Positions 26,701-36,035 are shown, numbered from the stretch's first letter. The stretch: 64,000 bases of DNA from Roseiarcus sp963779095 (GCA_963779095.1 CAVZWU010000014.1:54586-118585), one strand, 5' to 3'. Made by a program: numbers and translations. Notes: a model not told the origin generated them from the sequence alone.

Positions 26701-26756
26701 AGGAATGCGCGCCGGGCGGGTCGAATCGACCGCCGAAAATGGAGTGGAGTACAGCG

Positions 26757-27029
26757 ATGAGATCGGAAAGCAACAAGGTGACGGCCAGCACGCCAGACCT
26801 GACGCCACAGGAATTCGCCCATCTTGGCGACGGATCTCTCGCCTATGTGAAGACGATCAATTCCGAGGACGTCGCACGGCTCTTTCCTCAGGCCCCGCCG
26901 ATGCGTGCCGGATTGAAGTTGTTTGCGCTGCTAGGCGCTGACGGATCCCCGATCATGCTGACGGATTCCAAGGATGCGGCGATCGCCAACGCCTGGGAGC
27001 ATGAGCTGGAGACCGTGAGCCTGCACTGA
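26757..27029 (+). CDS. DUF1150 family protein
   Basis: 90 residues from ATG 26757 (MRSESNKVTASTPDLTPQEF), with GGAG upstream. The conserved core reads FAHLGDGSLAYVKTINSEDV, then LFALLGADGSPIMLTDSKDA and the end NAWEHELETVSLH, typical of DUF1150. The family is small, of unknown function and regularly follows hsp20 in rhizobia, so a heat-shock-linked role is likely by association. It shares the hsp20 transcript. Confidence 0.88.
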   Translation: MRSESNKVTASTPDLTPQEFAHLGDGSLAYVKTINSEDVARLFPQAPPMRAGLKLFALLGADGSPIMLTDSKDAAIANAWEHELETVSLH

Positions 27030-27124
27030 CGCCAAGCTAGCCGCGGCGCTCCTTCAGCCGCCGCGCGCTGAAACCCAAATCGGTATAGACGTGGCGGCCG
27101 GTGAGGCGAAAAGGACCCGCCGCC

Positions 27125-27916
27125 ATGCAAGCCTATCTCAATCTCATGCGCGAGGCGCTCGACAGCGGCGCCGTTAAAATGGATCGCACCGGGACCGGCG
27201 TGCGCTCGCTCTTCGGCCGCCAGCTTCGCTTCGATCTCGCCAAGGGCTTTCCGCTCGTCACAACCAAGCGGCTTCATCTCAAGTCGATCGTACGCGAGCT
27301 CGTCTGGTTTTTGCACGGCGACACCAACATCGCCTACCTCAAGGCCCATGGAGTCTCGATCTGGGACGAGTGGGCCGACGAGCATGGAGATCTGGGTCCG
27401 GTCTATGGCAAGCAATGGCGCGCCTGGGAGGGACCGGATGGGCGGACATACGATCAGATCGCCTGGGTGGTCGACGAGATCCGCCGCAATCCCGATTCGC
27501 GCCGGCTCGTGGTCTCAGCCTGGAACGTGGCCGAGATCGAGCGCATGAAGCTTGCGCCCTGCCATTGCCTGTTCCAGTTCTATGTGAACGCCGGCAAGCT
27601 CTCGTGCCAGCTCTACCAGCGCTCGGCCGATATCTTTCTCGGCGTGCCGTTCAACATCGCGAGCTACGCGCTCTTGACCCATCTCATCGCCCGCGAATGC
27701 GGGCTTGAGGCGGGCGAGTTCGTGCATACGTTCGGCGACGCGCATCTCTACCGCAATCACGAGGAGCAGGCCCGCGCGCAGCTCGCCCGCGCGCCGCGCC
27801 CCTTGCCTAAACTCATGCTTGGTGACGTCGGCTCGATCTTCGACCTCAACGCCGACGCGGTCGCGTTCGAGGGCTACGACCCGTGGCCGGCGATCAAGGC
27901 GCCGGTCGCGGTGTGA
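27125..27916 (+). CDS. thyA: Thymidylate synthase
   Basis: Makes dTMP from dUMP with methylene-tetrahydrofolate. 263 residues, the standard short form. Landmarks: MDRTGTGVRSLFGRQLRFDL, the phosphate-binding Arg there, HLKSIVRELVWFLHGDTNIA, DLGPVYGKQWRAWEG, the catalytic Cys in LAPCHCLFQFYVNAGKLSCQ, LYQRSADIFLGVPFNIASYA and GDAHLYRNHEEQ. The ORF overlaps folA by four bases (GTGA at 27913-27916), the usual coupling of the two enzymes: ThyA oxidises folate and FolA restores it. Confidence 0.96.
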   Translation: MQAYLNLMREALDSGAVKMDRTGTGVRSLFGRQLRFDLAKGFPLVTTKRLHLKSIVRELVWFLHGDTNIAYLKAHGVSIWDEWADEHGDLGPVYGKQWRAWEGPDGRTYDQIAWVVDEIRRNPDSRRLVVSAWNVAEIERMKLAPCHCLFQFYVNAGKLSCQLYQRSADIFLGVPFNIASYALLTHLIARECGLEAGEFVHTFGDAHLYRNHEEQARAQLARAPRPLPKLMLGDVGSIFDLNADAVAFEGYDPWPAIKAPVAV

Positions 27917-28429
27917 AGGCCTTCCCGCTCGTCCTCGTTGCGGCGGTTGCGCGCAACGGCGTGATCGGCGCGAACAATCGGCTCCCCTGGCGGCTCTCGA
28001 GCGACCTCAAGCGCTTCAAGGCGCTGACCTGGGGCAAGCCGCTCCTCATGGGGCGGAAGAACTTTCAGTCGATCGGCCGCTCACTGCCCGGGCGCGAGAC
28101 GATCGTGGTGACCCGCGATCCCGCATTCGCCGCTCCTGGCGTGTTCGTCGCCCATAGCCTCGAAGCCGGACTCGATCTCGCCGCTGAGCGCGCCCAGATT
28201 CATGGGCGCGGATCAGATCGTCGTCGCGGGCGGCGGCGAGATTTATGCGCAGACGATCAAGCGCGCGAGCCGGCTCTTCATTACCGAGGTCGCGCTCGAC
28301 GCCGAGGGCGACGTGCGTTTCCCGCCGATCGACCCCGAACAATGGCGGGAGGTCAAGCGCGAGAGGGGCGATCGCGGACCGCGCGACGAGGCTGACTTCG
28401 CATTCGTGGAATACGAGCGGCGGGAGTGA
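27913..28429 (+). pseudogene. folA: Dihydrofolate reductase, one frameshift
   Basis: Reduces dihydrofolate to tetrahydrofolate with NADPH. The start is GTG 27913, overlapping the thyA stop. The first frame has VLVAAVARNGVIGANNRLPW and the trimethoprim-site region LPWRLSSDLKRFKALTWGK, then LLMGRKNFQSIGRSLPGRET. The second has QIVVAGGGEIYAQTIKRASR and LFITEVALDAEGDVRFPPID. The join near 28200 is explained by one extra C in ATT CATGGG. The total is about 171 residues, normal. Sequencing error is likely, since folA with intact thyA is needed for growth. Confidence 0.88.
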
Positions 28430-28434
28430 TTGTC

Positions 28435-28458
28435 CCGCTGCGTGCCCTTCCGCAGCGG
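28435..28458 (+). terminator. Possible terminator after thyA-folA
   Basis: CCGCTGCG, eight-base loop, CGCAGCGG: an 8-bp perfect stem six bases after the folA stop. No clear T run follows, so it may act as a processing or weak termination site. Confidence 0.4.
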
Positions 28459-28465
28459 CGTTGGC

Positions 28466-28505
28466 TTGACGGATAGGTCAGACTAAACTAATAGAACTTA
28501 GTTTA
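28466..28505 (+). promoter_or_regulatory. Promoter and operator of the toxin-antitoxin pair
   Basis: TTGACG (28466-28471), 17 bases, TAATAG (28489-28494) is a strong sigma-70 promoter. The perfect palindrome TAAACTAA-6-TTAGTTTA (28484-28491, 28498-28505) covers the -10 box, ideal for repression by the antitoxin. Its AT content stands out in this GC-rich window. Confidence 0.65.
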
Positions 28506-28515
28506 TGAGGCCACT

Positions 28516-28755
28516 ATGAAGACTGTGAACATCCACGAGGCCAAGACTCACCTTTCCCGGCTGGTGGAGGCCGCCGCCAAAGGTGAGCCGTTCATCATCG
28601 CGAAGGCGGGCAAGCCGCTGGTCAAGGTCATCGCTGTCGAAGCGCCAGCGGCGCCGAAGCGGTTCGATTTCATGAAAGGCCAGTTCACCGTGCCGGAGGA
28701 CTTTGACACGATGGGTCAGGAGGAAATCGAGACGTTTTTCTACGGCGACAAGTGA
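28516..28755 (+). CDS. Type II antitoxin, Phd/YefM family
   Basis: 79 residues: MKTVNIHEAKTHLSRLVEAA followed by KGEPFIIAKAGKPLVKVIAV, the classic Phd/YefM DNA-binding fold. The acidic/aromatic C-terminus (PEDFDTMGQEEIETFFYG) is the toxin-neutralising tail. The stop overlaps the toxin GTG. The palindromic operator on the promoter implies autorepression together with the toxin. Relatives: the VapB antitoxins of this sub-type that pair with PIN toxins. Confidence 0.9.
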   Translation: MKTVNIHEAKTHLSRLVEAAAKGEPFIIAKAGKPLVKVIAVEAPAAPKRFDFMKGQFTVPEDFDTMGQEEIETFFYGDK

Positions 28756-29138
28756 GGCTCCTGCTCGACACCCATGTCCTGCTTTGGACGGTCGCTGAGA
28801 GCCGGAGGCTATCCGCCGCCGCCCGCACGCTGATCGAGGAGCCGGACAACGAGCTGACGTTCAGTTCGGTGAGCCTGTGGGAGGTTGCGATCAAGGCTGG
28901 GCTGGGGCGGGATGATTTTCGCATCGACGTCAGGTCGCTTCGTCGAGCGCTGTTTGATAACAACTATGCCGAGCTTCCAATGACCGGCGCTCACGCCGCG
29001 GCGCTGTGCGCCCTGCCCGCCATTCACCGCAACCCGTTCGACCGCATGCTGATCGCCCAGGCCATTGTCGAAGGGCTCGTACTGGTCAGCGCCGATCCCG
29101 CAATTCTGCAATATCCAGGACCGGTTCGTCCGGTGTGA
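28752..29138 (+). CDS. PIN-domain toxin, VapC family
   Basis: 128 residues, GTG start overlapping the antitoxin stop (GTGA at 28752-28755). The PIN metal site is spread over LLLDTHVLLWTVAESRRLSA (Asp6), SSVSLWEVAIKAGLGR (Glu), and HRNPFDRMLIAQAIVEG (Asp), with a last acidic position in LVLVSADPAIL. Such toxins are Mg-dependent RNases, usually cutting tRNA or rRNA. The exact target cannot be predicted. It is neutralised by the upstream Phd-type protein. Confidence 0.92.
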   Translation: MRLLLDTHVLLWTVAESRRLSAAARTLIEEPDNELTFSSVSLWEVAIKAGLGRDDFRIDVRSLRRALFDNNYAELPMTGAHAAALCALPAIHRNPFDRMLIAQAIVEGLVLVSADPAILQYPGPVRPV

Positions 29139-29172
29139 CCCGCGATGCGGAGCTAGCGCTCTCGCCTTCTGC

Positions 29173-30198
29173 TTATCCGGCCGCCTCCCTCAGCCTCGCC
29201 GCCGCGGCTTCAGGGGTGAGGTCCCGCTGGGGAGAGCCCAGCATTTCGAAACCGACCATGAACTTCCGGATCGTCGCCGAGCGCAGGAGCGGCGGATAGA
29301 AATGCGCGTGCATCTGCCATTCGGCGTGCAGCGCGCCGTCAGTCGGCTTCTGATGAAAGCCCATCGAATAGGGGAACGGCGTATCGAACAGCCTGTCGTA
29401 GCGCTTCGTCAGTTGCGACAGCGCGTGCGCCAGCGATGTCTTCTCGCTTGCGCTCATCTCGTCAAATCCGCCGATGCGGCGGCGCGGCAGGATCATCGTC
29501 TCGAACGGCCAGATCGCCCAGAACGGCGCGAGAACGCAAAAATCATCGTTGACGAGGACAATGCGTTCGCCGCGCTGGAGCTCCTGTTCGAGATAGTCGA
29601 GAAGCAGCGGCCGGCCATGCTGCAGGAGATAATCGCCCTGGCGGCGGCTCTCTTTCTCCAGTTCGTTCGGCAAATGGCGGGTAGCCCAGATTTGGCCATG
29701 CGGATGGGGATTCGACGCGCCCATCATCTCGCCCCGATTCTCGAAGATCTGCACCGAGACGATATCGGGCAGACTGCCGAGGACCTTCGTCTCCTCGATC
29801 CAGGCGTCGACGACGCGCTCGATGTCGGCGACCTCCATGCCGGAGAGCGTGAGGTCGTGGCGCGGGGAAAAGCAGAGCACGCGGCACGTTCCGGGTTCGC
29901 CTTCGGCGATGAGCAGCCCGTCGCTTTCCCGGTTCGCCGGCGCGTCCACCTGCAGGGCCGGAAAATCGTTGTCGAACACGAACGTATGTCGGTAATCGGG
30001 ATTGCGGGCGCCGCCCGCGCGCAGCGCGCCCGGGCAAAGATAGCAGTTCGGGTCATGGGCCAGCGCGGCGGGCGCGGCTTTCCGCTCGCGCTGGCCCTGC
30101 CAGGGACGCTGCATGCGGTGCGGGGACACCAGAATCCATTCGCCGGTCAGCGGATTGAAGCGGCGGTGCGAGACGCCGTGGAGCTTCGGGCTCGCCAC
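29173..30198 (-). CDS. galT: Galactose-1-phosphate uridylyltransferase
   Basis: Leloir pathway step: UDP-glucose plus galactose-1-phosphate to UDP-galactose plus glucose-1-phosphate. 341 residues, normal. The active site is in NPHPHGQIWATRHLPNEL (His-X-His nucleophile). The zinc ligands of the first half are CYLCPG, and the C-terminal HIT fold carries WQMHAHFYPPLLRSATI. RRFNPLTGEWILVSPHRMQR is at the start. It is ten bases downstream of galK on the same strand, so the two form an operon. No galE or galM is present here. Confidence 0.95.
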   Translation of the reverse strand: MASPKLHGVSHRRFNPLTGEWILVSPHRMQRPWQGQRERKAAPAALAHDPNCYLCPGALRAGGARNPDYRHTFVFDNDFPALQVDAPANRESDGLLIAEGEPGTCRVLCFSPRHDLTLSGMEVADIERVVDAWIEETKVLGSLPDIVSVQIFENRGEMMGASNPHPHGQIWATRHLPNELEKESRRQGDYLLQHGRPLLLDYLEQELQRGERIVLVNDDFCVLAPFWAIWPFETMILPRRRIGGFDEMSASEKTSLAHALSQLTKRYDRLFDTPFPYSMGFHQKPTDGALHAEWQMHAHFYPPLLRSATIRKFMVGFEMLGSPQRDLTPEAAAARLREAAG

Positions 30199-30208
30199 GC
30201 TTGCCCCC

Positions 30209-31366
30209 TCAAACCGCGATCAGGCCCGCGCCGTCGGACGGGGCGCAGACAAAGATTTCCGTATCGAGGCCCGTTGCGATGCGATATCCGTCGGTCAGAA
30301 TCTGCGAGGCCTTGTCGACCGCTGACGCTTCGACCAGACTGACCGTGCACCCGCCAAAACCGCCCCCAGTCATGCGCGAACCGTAGACGCCCTCGACCGT
30401 CTGAGCGAGGCCGACCAGCATGTCGACCTCGGGACAGGTGATCTCGAAGTCGTTGCGCATCGACACGTGGGAAGCGTTCATGGCGCGCCCGCAGGCGGCG
30501 AAATCGCCGGCCTCGAGCGCTCGCTCCGCCTCGAGCACGCGGGCGTTTTCGGTGACGATGTGGCGGCAGCGGCGGTAGATGAGATCGGGCAGCTTGCGGC
30601 GTTTGGCTTCGAGCTGCTCGGCCGTGACGTCGCGCAGCGCCTTGATCGGCCCGAGCATGCTGCTGAGCAGCCGCACGCCCTCCTCGCAAGCCTCGCGGCG
30701 CAAATTGTATTCGCCGCCTGCATGCTGATGGCGCACCCCGCTGTTGGCGATGAGAAGCCTCAGGTTTGGCGCGATCGCGACATTGCGCGAGGCGAGGTTT
30801 CGACAGTCGATCAGGAGCGCATGGCCGGCGACGCCGCAGCAGGCGATATATTGATCCATCACCCCGCAGCGCATGCTGACGAAGTCATTTTCGGCCCGCT
30901 GGCAAATCTTGGCGATCGCGACCGGATCGAACGGCTGGTCGCTTTGGGTCAGGAGCGCGTGGGCGACCGAGACTTCGAGCGCGGCTGAGGAGCTCAGGCC
31001 CGCGCCGATCGGGACGTCGCTCCAGACGATGAGATCGGCGCCGGAAAGGGGCCATCCGCTCATCTCCAGCATGATCGCCACGCCAACGACGTAGTCGGAC
31101 CAGTCGCCGCTCGCGGCGCCGGGCGCATCGAGATCGAACTCGCGCGTCTCGTCCATGATCATGGAATAAACCCTCAGGCGCCGGTCGGGGCGTTGCGAGG
31201 CTGCGGTCAAGGTCGCGAATTCGAGCGCCGCCGGCATGACGAAGCCGTCGTTATAGTCCGTATGCTCGCCGATCAGATTGACGCGGCCCGGCGCACGGCT
31301 GACCGTCGGCGCGCGGCCGAATCGGTAGGCGAACTCGACCGCGAGGTCGCGCGCCTCAACGCTCAT
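30209..31366 (-). CDS. galK: Galactokinase
   Basis: Phosphorylates galactose at C1 with ATP (GHMP kinase superfamily). 385 residues. The sugar site is APGRVNLIGEHTDYNDGFVM, ATP binding is PIGAGLSSSAALEVSVAHAL, and the third motif is GSRMTGGGFGGCTVSLVEAS. The start is ATG 31366 (MSVEARDLAVEFAYRFGR) with GGAGGA eight bases before; a longer start at 31381 lies upstream of that site and is rejected. It is followed by galT. Convergent regulation is not visible. Confidence 0.95.
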   Translation of the reverse strand: MSVEARDLAVEFAYRFGRAPTVSRAPGRVNLIGEHTDYNDGFVMPAALEFATLTAASQRPDRRLRVYSMIMDETREFDLDAPGAASGDWSDYVVGVAIMLEMSGWPLSGADLIVWSDVPIGAGLSSSAALEVSVAHALLTQSDQPFDPVAIAKICQRAENDFVSMRCGVMDQYIACCGVAGHALLIDCRNLASRNVAIAPNLRLLIANSGVRHQHAGGEYNLRREACEEGVRLLSSMLGPIKALRDVTAEQLEAKRRKLPDLIYRRCRHIVTENARVLEAERALEAGDFAACGRAMNASHVSMRNDFEITCPEVDMLVGLAQTVEGVYGSRMTGGGFGGCTVSLVEASAVDKASQILTDGYRIATGLDTEIFVCAPSDGAGLIAV

Positions 31367-31433
31367 CAGAATTCCTCCCATGGGCCGAAGTGGAAACGCC
31401 TGCCGCCCCGCGCGTCAAGCAAGATCGCAAGGC

Positions 31434-33008
31434 TCATCGGGCGAGCCGAAGCGCGCCAAGCGCACGCTTGAGAAGAGCCGCCGGCATGGCCTGGGTCAGC
31501 CGAAGCCCGACGCCCAGCGCGGCGAAATAAACCGCAGCCCCGATCACGGCGAGCGCCGCAAATCTCGCTTCGCGAGCGAAGCGCGGCAGATGCGACATGA
31601 GCGCGATCAGCGGTCCGTCGGCCAGCGTCAACGCAAGGGCAAGCGCGCCGGCGGCAAAGAGCGTCGCCGCGACGGTCGCCACCAAACGCGCGTCCGGCGC
31701 GGTCCAGCCGCGGCGGTGGGCGAGCGCGAACACGCCAGCGACCTTGATCCACAGGCCGGCCGCGGTCGCCAGCGCCAGGCCCGGCGCGCCAAGCGGCCGG
31801 AACAGCGCGATCTTGAGCGCCACGTTGACCGCAACGCCGACGAGCGTGACCTTGAGCGGCGTCGCCGTGTCGCCGCGCGACAGAAAGCTCGCCGCCACGA
31901 TCCGGTCGACGAACAAAGCCGGCATGCCAACGGCGTAGGCGGCGAGCACGCCCGCGGCCTCATGGGTCGCGTTGGCCTTGAACGCGCCGTGCTCGAAGGC
32001 GACCGCGACAATGAGGTCGGGAATGAGCAGAAAGGCGACCACGAAGGGCGCGCCGAGCGCGAGCGTGAGCGAAGCGGCGCGGTTCTGAGCCGCGAGCGCG
32101 CCCTTATCGTCGCCGAGCGCGACGCGGGCGGACATTTCCCTCAGCAGCACGGAGCCAGTGGCGATCACGATGACGCCGCCCGGCAACTGATAAAGCCGGT
32201 CGGCGTAGCTGATGGCCGACAAGCCCCCGGTCGGCAACAGCGAGCCGACAATCTGGTCGGCGAGCGCGCCGATCTGGTAGCTCGCTGAAATGCCGATCGC
32301 CGGGCCGAGCATCCAGAGGAATTTGCGGATGTCGGGCGTCCAGCGCGGCCAGGTCAGCCGCTCGAGAAGCCCGCGCCGGCGCGCGGCGGCGACGGCGATG
32401 GCGAGCTGCGTGAAGCCGGAGGCGAGAAATCCCCAGCTCGCCATGCTGGCCACGCCCGGCGAGAGCCTGGGAAAGAAGGCGGCGAAGGCGAGAAACGCGA
32501 TCATGCACACGTTGGCCGCGGCCGGCGCGGAAGCAGGGGCGCCCCAGACGTTATTGGCGTTGAGCGTCCCCTGATGCAGCGCGAACACGGCGATGAAGGC
32601 GATATAGGGGAACATGATGCGCGACATCGCGACGGCGTGGGCGAACTTGTCGGGCTGGCTGACGAAGCCGGGTGAAGTCAGCCGCACCAAGAGCGGCATG
32701 TCGAGATAGACGAGGCCGAGCAGGGCGATCTGCGACAGGATGAGCAGCGTGAACACCTGGCTCGCGAACCGGGCCGCGTCCTCCGGGCCTGCCGCCTCGA
32801 GCACCCGGGTGTAGGTCGGCAGATAGGCGGCGTTGAACGACCCCTCGCCAAAGATCTGGCGGAACTGGTTGGGCAATTTGATCGCCGCGACATAGGCGTC
32901 GTTGAGCGCCCCGCCGCCGAGGAGCGCGGCGAGCGCCATGTCGCGCAGGAAACCAGTCAGCCGGGAGGCGATCGTCCAGCCGCCGACCAGGAAAATATTA
33001 CGGTACAT
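31434..33008 (-). CDS. murJ: Lipid II flippase MurJ
   Basis: Moves the lipid-linked peptidoglycan precursor across the inner membrane. 524 residues, 13-14 hydrophobic segments, N-terminus MYRNIFLVGGWTIASRLTGF with the conserved Arg of the first helix, then LPNQFRQIFGEGSFNAAYLP, the MviN signature. It also has RFASQVFTLLILSQIALLGL and FFSRLSP-type ARFSRLSPG variants (FFPRLSPGVAS). The frame is intact. Its stop is 67 bases from galK and its start 44 bases from the PLP gene, so it may be in one leftward run of genes. Confidence 0.93.
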   Translation of the reverse strand: MYRNIFLVGGWTIASRLTGFLRDMALAALLGGGALNDAYVAAIKLPNQFRQIFGEGSFNAAYLPTYTRVLEAAGPEDAARFASQVFTLLILSQIALLGLVYLDMPLLVRLTSPGFVSQPDKFAHAVAMSRIMFPYIAFIAVFALHQGTLNANNVWGAPASAPAAANVCMIAFLAFAAFFPRLSPGVASMASWGFLASGFTQLAIAVAAARRRGLLERLTWPRWTPDIRKFLWMLGPAIGISASYQIGALADQIVGSLLPTGGLSAISYADRLYQLPGGVIVIATGSVLLREMSARVALGDDKGALAAQNRAASLTLALGAPFVVAFLLIPDLIVAVAFEHGAFKANATHEAAGVLAAYAVGMPALFVDRIVAASFLSRGDTATPLKVTLVGVAVNVALKIALFRPLGAPGLALATAAGLWIKVAGVFALAHRRGWTAPDARLVATVAATLFAAGALALALTLADGPLIALMSHLPRFAREARFAALAVIGAAVYFAALGVGLRLTQAMPAALLKRALGALRLAR

Positions 33009-33052
33009 TGCGCCCGTTTAGCCGGATTCGCTCCGCGGCAGAAATCGGTCCC

Positions 33053-34206
33053 TCAGGGCGATCCGCTCAGCGCCTGGTCGATATCGCGCCAGAGGTCCTC
33101 GACCTCCTCAATTCCGGCCGATAGCCGCAGGAGGTCTGGCGGACATGGCGAGTTTGGCCCCTCGATCGAAGCGCGATGTTCGATGAGCAATTCGACCCCG
33201 CCGAGCGAAGTCGCCCGCTTCCACAGGCGCACGCGGGCCGCGGCCGCGATCGCAGCCTCCGCGCCGCCGCGGACGCGGACCGACAGCATGCCCCCGAACC
33301 CGCCCTTCATCTGGCGGCGCGCAACCTCATGGCCGGGGTGATGCGGAAGTCCCGGATAGAGCACGGCGGAGACCGCCGCGTGGTTGGAGAGGCGGTTCGC
33401 GAGCTCCATCGCGTTCGCCGCCGCCGCCCGCACGCGCAAGTCGAGGGTTCGCAAGCCCCGGATCAGGAGGAACGCCTCGAACGGATGCAGGATCATGCCG
33501 TGCGACTGGCGGATCGTTCGCGCCCGCGCGCTAAGCGCGTCGTCCCGCGCGAAGCAGAGCGCTCCCGCGACGACGTCGGAATGCCCGTTGAGATATTTGG
33601 TCGCCGAGTGCATCACCACGTCGGCGCCGAGAGCGATCGGCCGGGTGAAAACGGGCGTCGCGCAAGTCGAAGTCGACGGCAAGGATCGCGCCCGCCGCAT
33701 GAGCGGCGTGGCCGCGCCTTCGATGTCGCTCACGCCCCATAACGGATTGCTCGGCGTCTCGAGCCATACGAGCTTTGTCGTCCCCGGCTTCAGCGCCGCG
33801 GCAAGCGCCCGCAAATCCTCGGCGTCGACGAAATCGACGCTAATCCCGAAGGCGGGCGCTTCGTTGGCGAGCCACGCGCGGAGCGCCCAATACATGCCCT
33901 TGGGCGCAATCACGTGCGCGTCCGGTCCAAGGCTCAGGAAAAGCGCGATCGCCGCCGACATGCCCGAGCCGAAGACGAGCGTGGTCGGCGGCGCCTTCGA
34001 GCGCTCCGATCAAGGCCTCCGCCTCGCGCACGGTGTCGTTGTCAGGGCGGCCATAGGAATTGCCGCTGCGATAGAGATTGTCGGGGTCGCGCTCGAAGGT
34101 CGTGGCGAGATGGATCGGCGGCACGATGGCGCGCGTGCGCTCGTCGATCGTCCCCAACGCCTGAGCGGCGAGGGTGCGCGGACTTAAAGGCGGCGGACTC
34201 GCTCAT
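33053..34206 (-). pseudogene. Cystathionine beta-lyase/gamma-synthase family PLP enzyme, several frameshifts
   Basis: PLP enzyme of sulfur amino-acid metabolism (Cys/Met metabolism family). Fragments in three frames give AIVPPIHLATTFERDPDNLY, YGRPDNDTVREAEALI, GSGMSAAIALFLSLGPDAHV, KLVWLETPSNPLW, the PLP-binding Lys in VVMHSATKYLNGHSDVVAGA, and QMKGGFGGMLSVRV. Breaks at about 34170, 34000, 33710 and 33665 are each one base; the last two nearly cancel and leave a short foreign-looking stretch. The start ATG 34206 overlaps the stop of the upstream monooxygenase (ATGA). Repaired length is about 384. Lyase, gamma-synthase and O-acetylhomoserine sulfhydrylase activities cannot be separated by eye. 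Confidence 0.78.
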
Positions 34207-35456
34207 AGCGCAAGACCCCTAAGCAGCTTCGGCGCGCCGCCGCCCGCGCCGCCCGCCTCCGCGATCAGCATGTCCTTGAGCGCCGGCGCCCGATCAACGA
34301 TGCGAAGCCCGAGATCGCGCGCGAAGCGCAGAGGCGCAAGATCGTTGGAGAAGAGGCGATTGAGCGCGTCGAGGCCGAGGCCGCTGGCCGCGACGTCGAA
34401 GCGGCGCTGACGCTGATAGGCCGCGAGCGGCGCGGGCGCGCCGGGATCAAGGCCGAGCCGCATCTCGCCGACGATCGTCTCGGCGAGCGCCGCGACGTCG
34501 CGCAAGCCGAGGTTCAGGCCCTGCCCGGCGACGGGATGCACGACATGGGCCGCGTCGCCAACGAGCGCAAGCCGCTCGGCGACGAAGCGCCGGGCGATCT
34601 GGAAGCGGAACGGAAAAGCCTCGACCCGCGAGGCGAGGCGGATTTCGCCCAGTTTCGGCGTGAAGCGGTATTCAAGCTGGCGCGTCAGCTCCTCGGGGTC
34701 GAGCGCAAGCAGCGCGCTGGCGTCGGCGCGACGCTCGTTCCAGACGATGCTCGACTGGCGGCCGGGAAGCGGCAGGATCGCGAATGGACCGGCAGGCAGG
34801 AAATGCTGCTCCGCGCGGCCTTCGTGATCGCGCTCGTGCGCGACCGTCGCGACCATGCCGGCCTGGTCGTAGTCCCAGCCGATGGTCATGAATATCGGCG
34901 AGGCGAGCTGAGTTTCGAGCGCGCGCCGTCGGCGGCGACCGCGAGGCGCGCGCGCAACGCGCGGCCGTCGGATAGCCCGACCTCCGCGATGCGCTTGCCC
35001 GAGGCCCAATGCGCAACGGACGCCCGTGATGCGCTGAACCCCGAGCCGATCGCAGAGCGCGGAGAGCGCGCCGACGACATCGTCGTTGAACGCCATATGG
35101 GCGAGCGGCGCACGGTCTTTCGCGGCGAAATTGAGATGGGGCAGGCGCACGGCGTCGCGCACGTCCCCATCCATGATCGCCATCGACAGGATCGGTTGCG
35201 CATTCGGCTCGATCGCCTCCCAGGCGCCGATATGGTCGAGCAGGCGCCGCGGCCCTTCGGCGATCGCGACCGTGCGCAAAGGGCTTGCGCTCGCCGCGGC
35301 CGGCGCCGCCGGATCGACGACGGCGACGGAGGCGCCTTCCCCCATCGCCTGCTTGATCGCGGCGGCGAGCGCCAGTCCGGACGCGCCTCCGCCGGCGATG
35401 ACGACGTCGAAGATGGGAGCGGGTTCGGCCAATGCGGACGCCTCCTTCCGGCCCAT
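34203..35456 (-). pseudogene. UbiH/UbiF-family FAD-dependent monooxygenase, two compensating frameshifts
   Basis: Flavin hydroxylase of the ubiquinone-biosynthesis type. The start is ATG 35456 (MGRKEASALAEPAPIFDVVI) with GGGASGLALAAAIKQAMGEG as the FAD-binding loop. Later blocks are the second FAD site RLALVGDAAHVVHPVAGQGL followed by NLGLRDVAALAETI. Between about 35010 and 34905 the frame is displaced and reads Arg-rich (RGGRAIRRPRVARAPRG), whereas the neighbouring frame gives the expected RIAEVGLSDGRALRARLAVA. Two one-base changes that cancel explain it. Length is normal (about 417). It overlaps the PLP enzyme start by four bases. Role: probably hydroxylation of the ubiquinone ring. Confidence 0.78.
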
Positions 35457-35637
35457 TGTCGGACGGGACGACAAATCCATACCGGCTCTTGGGCCGCCGC
35501 GCCATTTGCGAGTCCGGATTTCCATCTTTTCAAGGCGTTGCGGCGCCATTTGCGAGTCGCTGTCCGGCGCGCCGTTCAGGACGGGCGTCGATGGCGCGTT
35601 GCGCCAAACGCCTACGCGGCGGCGAATGGTTTCGCTC

Positions 35638-35665
35638 ACGAATATTCGTTGACACGAATATTCGT
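35638..35665. promoter_or_regulatory. Two 12-bp palindromes upstream of the ArsR gene
   Basis: The perfect palindrome ACGAATATTCGT occurs at 35638-35649 and again at 35654-35665, sixteen bases apart (about 1.5 helical turns), 19 bases before the arsR start. Such paired AT-centred palindromes suit autoregulation by the adjacent ArsR-family protein. Confidence 0.7.
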
Positions 35666-35683
35666 GTGTGATGATATGAGGGC

Positions 35684-36028
35684 ATGAACCCTGAAACCCT
35701 TGCCGCGCTCGGCGAACCCAATCGGCTTCGGATCATTGAGTTGCTTCGCGCGGGCCCCCGGCCGGTGAACGACATCCATGTCCGGCTCAAGCTCAGACAA
35801 TCCCAGGCTTCGCAGCACCTCAAGGTCCTCAAGGATGTGGGCCTGGTGGAGATGGAGCCGCGCGCGCAGCAGCGGTTCTACAGATTGCGCGCTGAGCCCC
35901 TGAAGCAGCTTCACGAGTGGCTCGATCGTTATCGGCACATCTGGGAAGAGCGTTTCGAGGCGCTGGACGCGATCGTCGAGGAACTCAAGCGGAAGGAACA
36001 ATCGGATGCGGCAGGCAACGACAGATAA
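35684..36028 (+). CDS. ArsR-family transcriptional regulator
   Basis: 114-residue winged-helix repressor. Helix-turn-helix: LAALGEPNRLRIIELLRAGP, then VNDIHVRLKLRQSQASQHLK and VLKDVGLVEMEPRAQQRFYR. The metal-binding Cys of arsenic or zinc sensors is absent (no Cys in the protein). It therefore senses something else, as in the ArsR proteins that pair with SRPBCC/AHSA1 genes. Its own promoter carries twin palindromes. The stop lies just before the SRPBCC gene with which it is presumably co-transcribed. Confidence 0.9.
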   Translation: MNPETLAALGEPNRLRIIELLRAGPRPVNDIHVRLKLRQSQASQHLKVLKDVGLVEMEPRAQQRFYRLRAEPLKQLHEWLDRYRHIWEERFEALDAIVEELKRKEQSDAAGNDR

Positions 36029-36035
36029 GAGCGCC

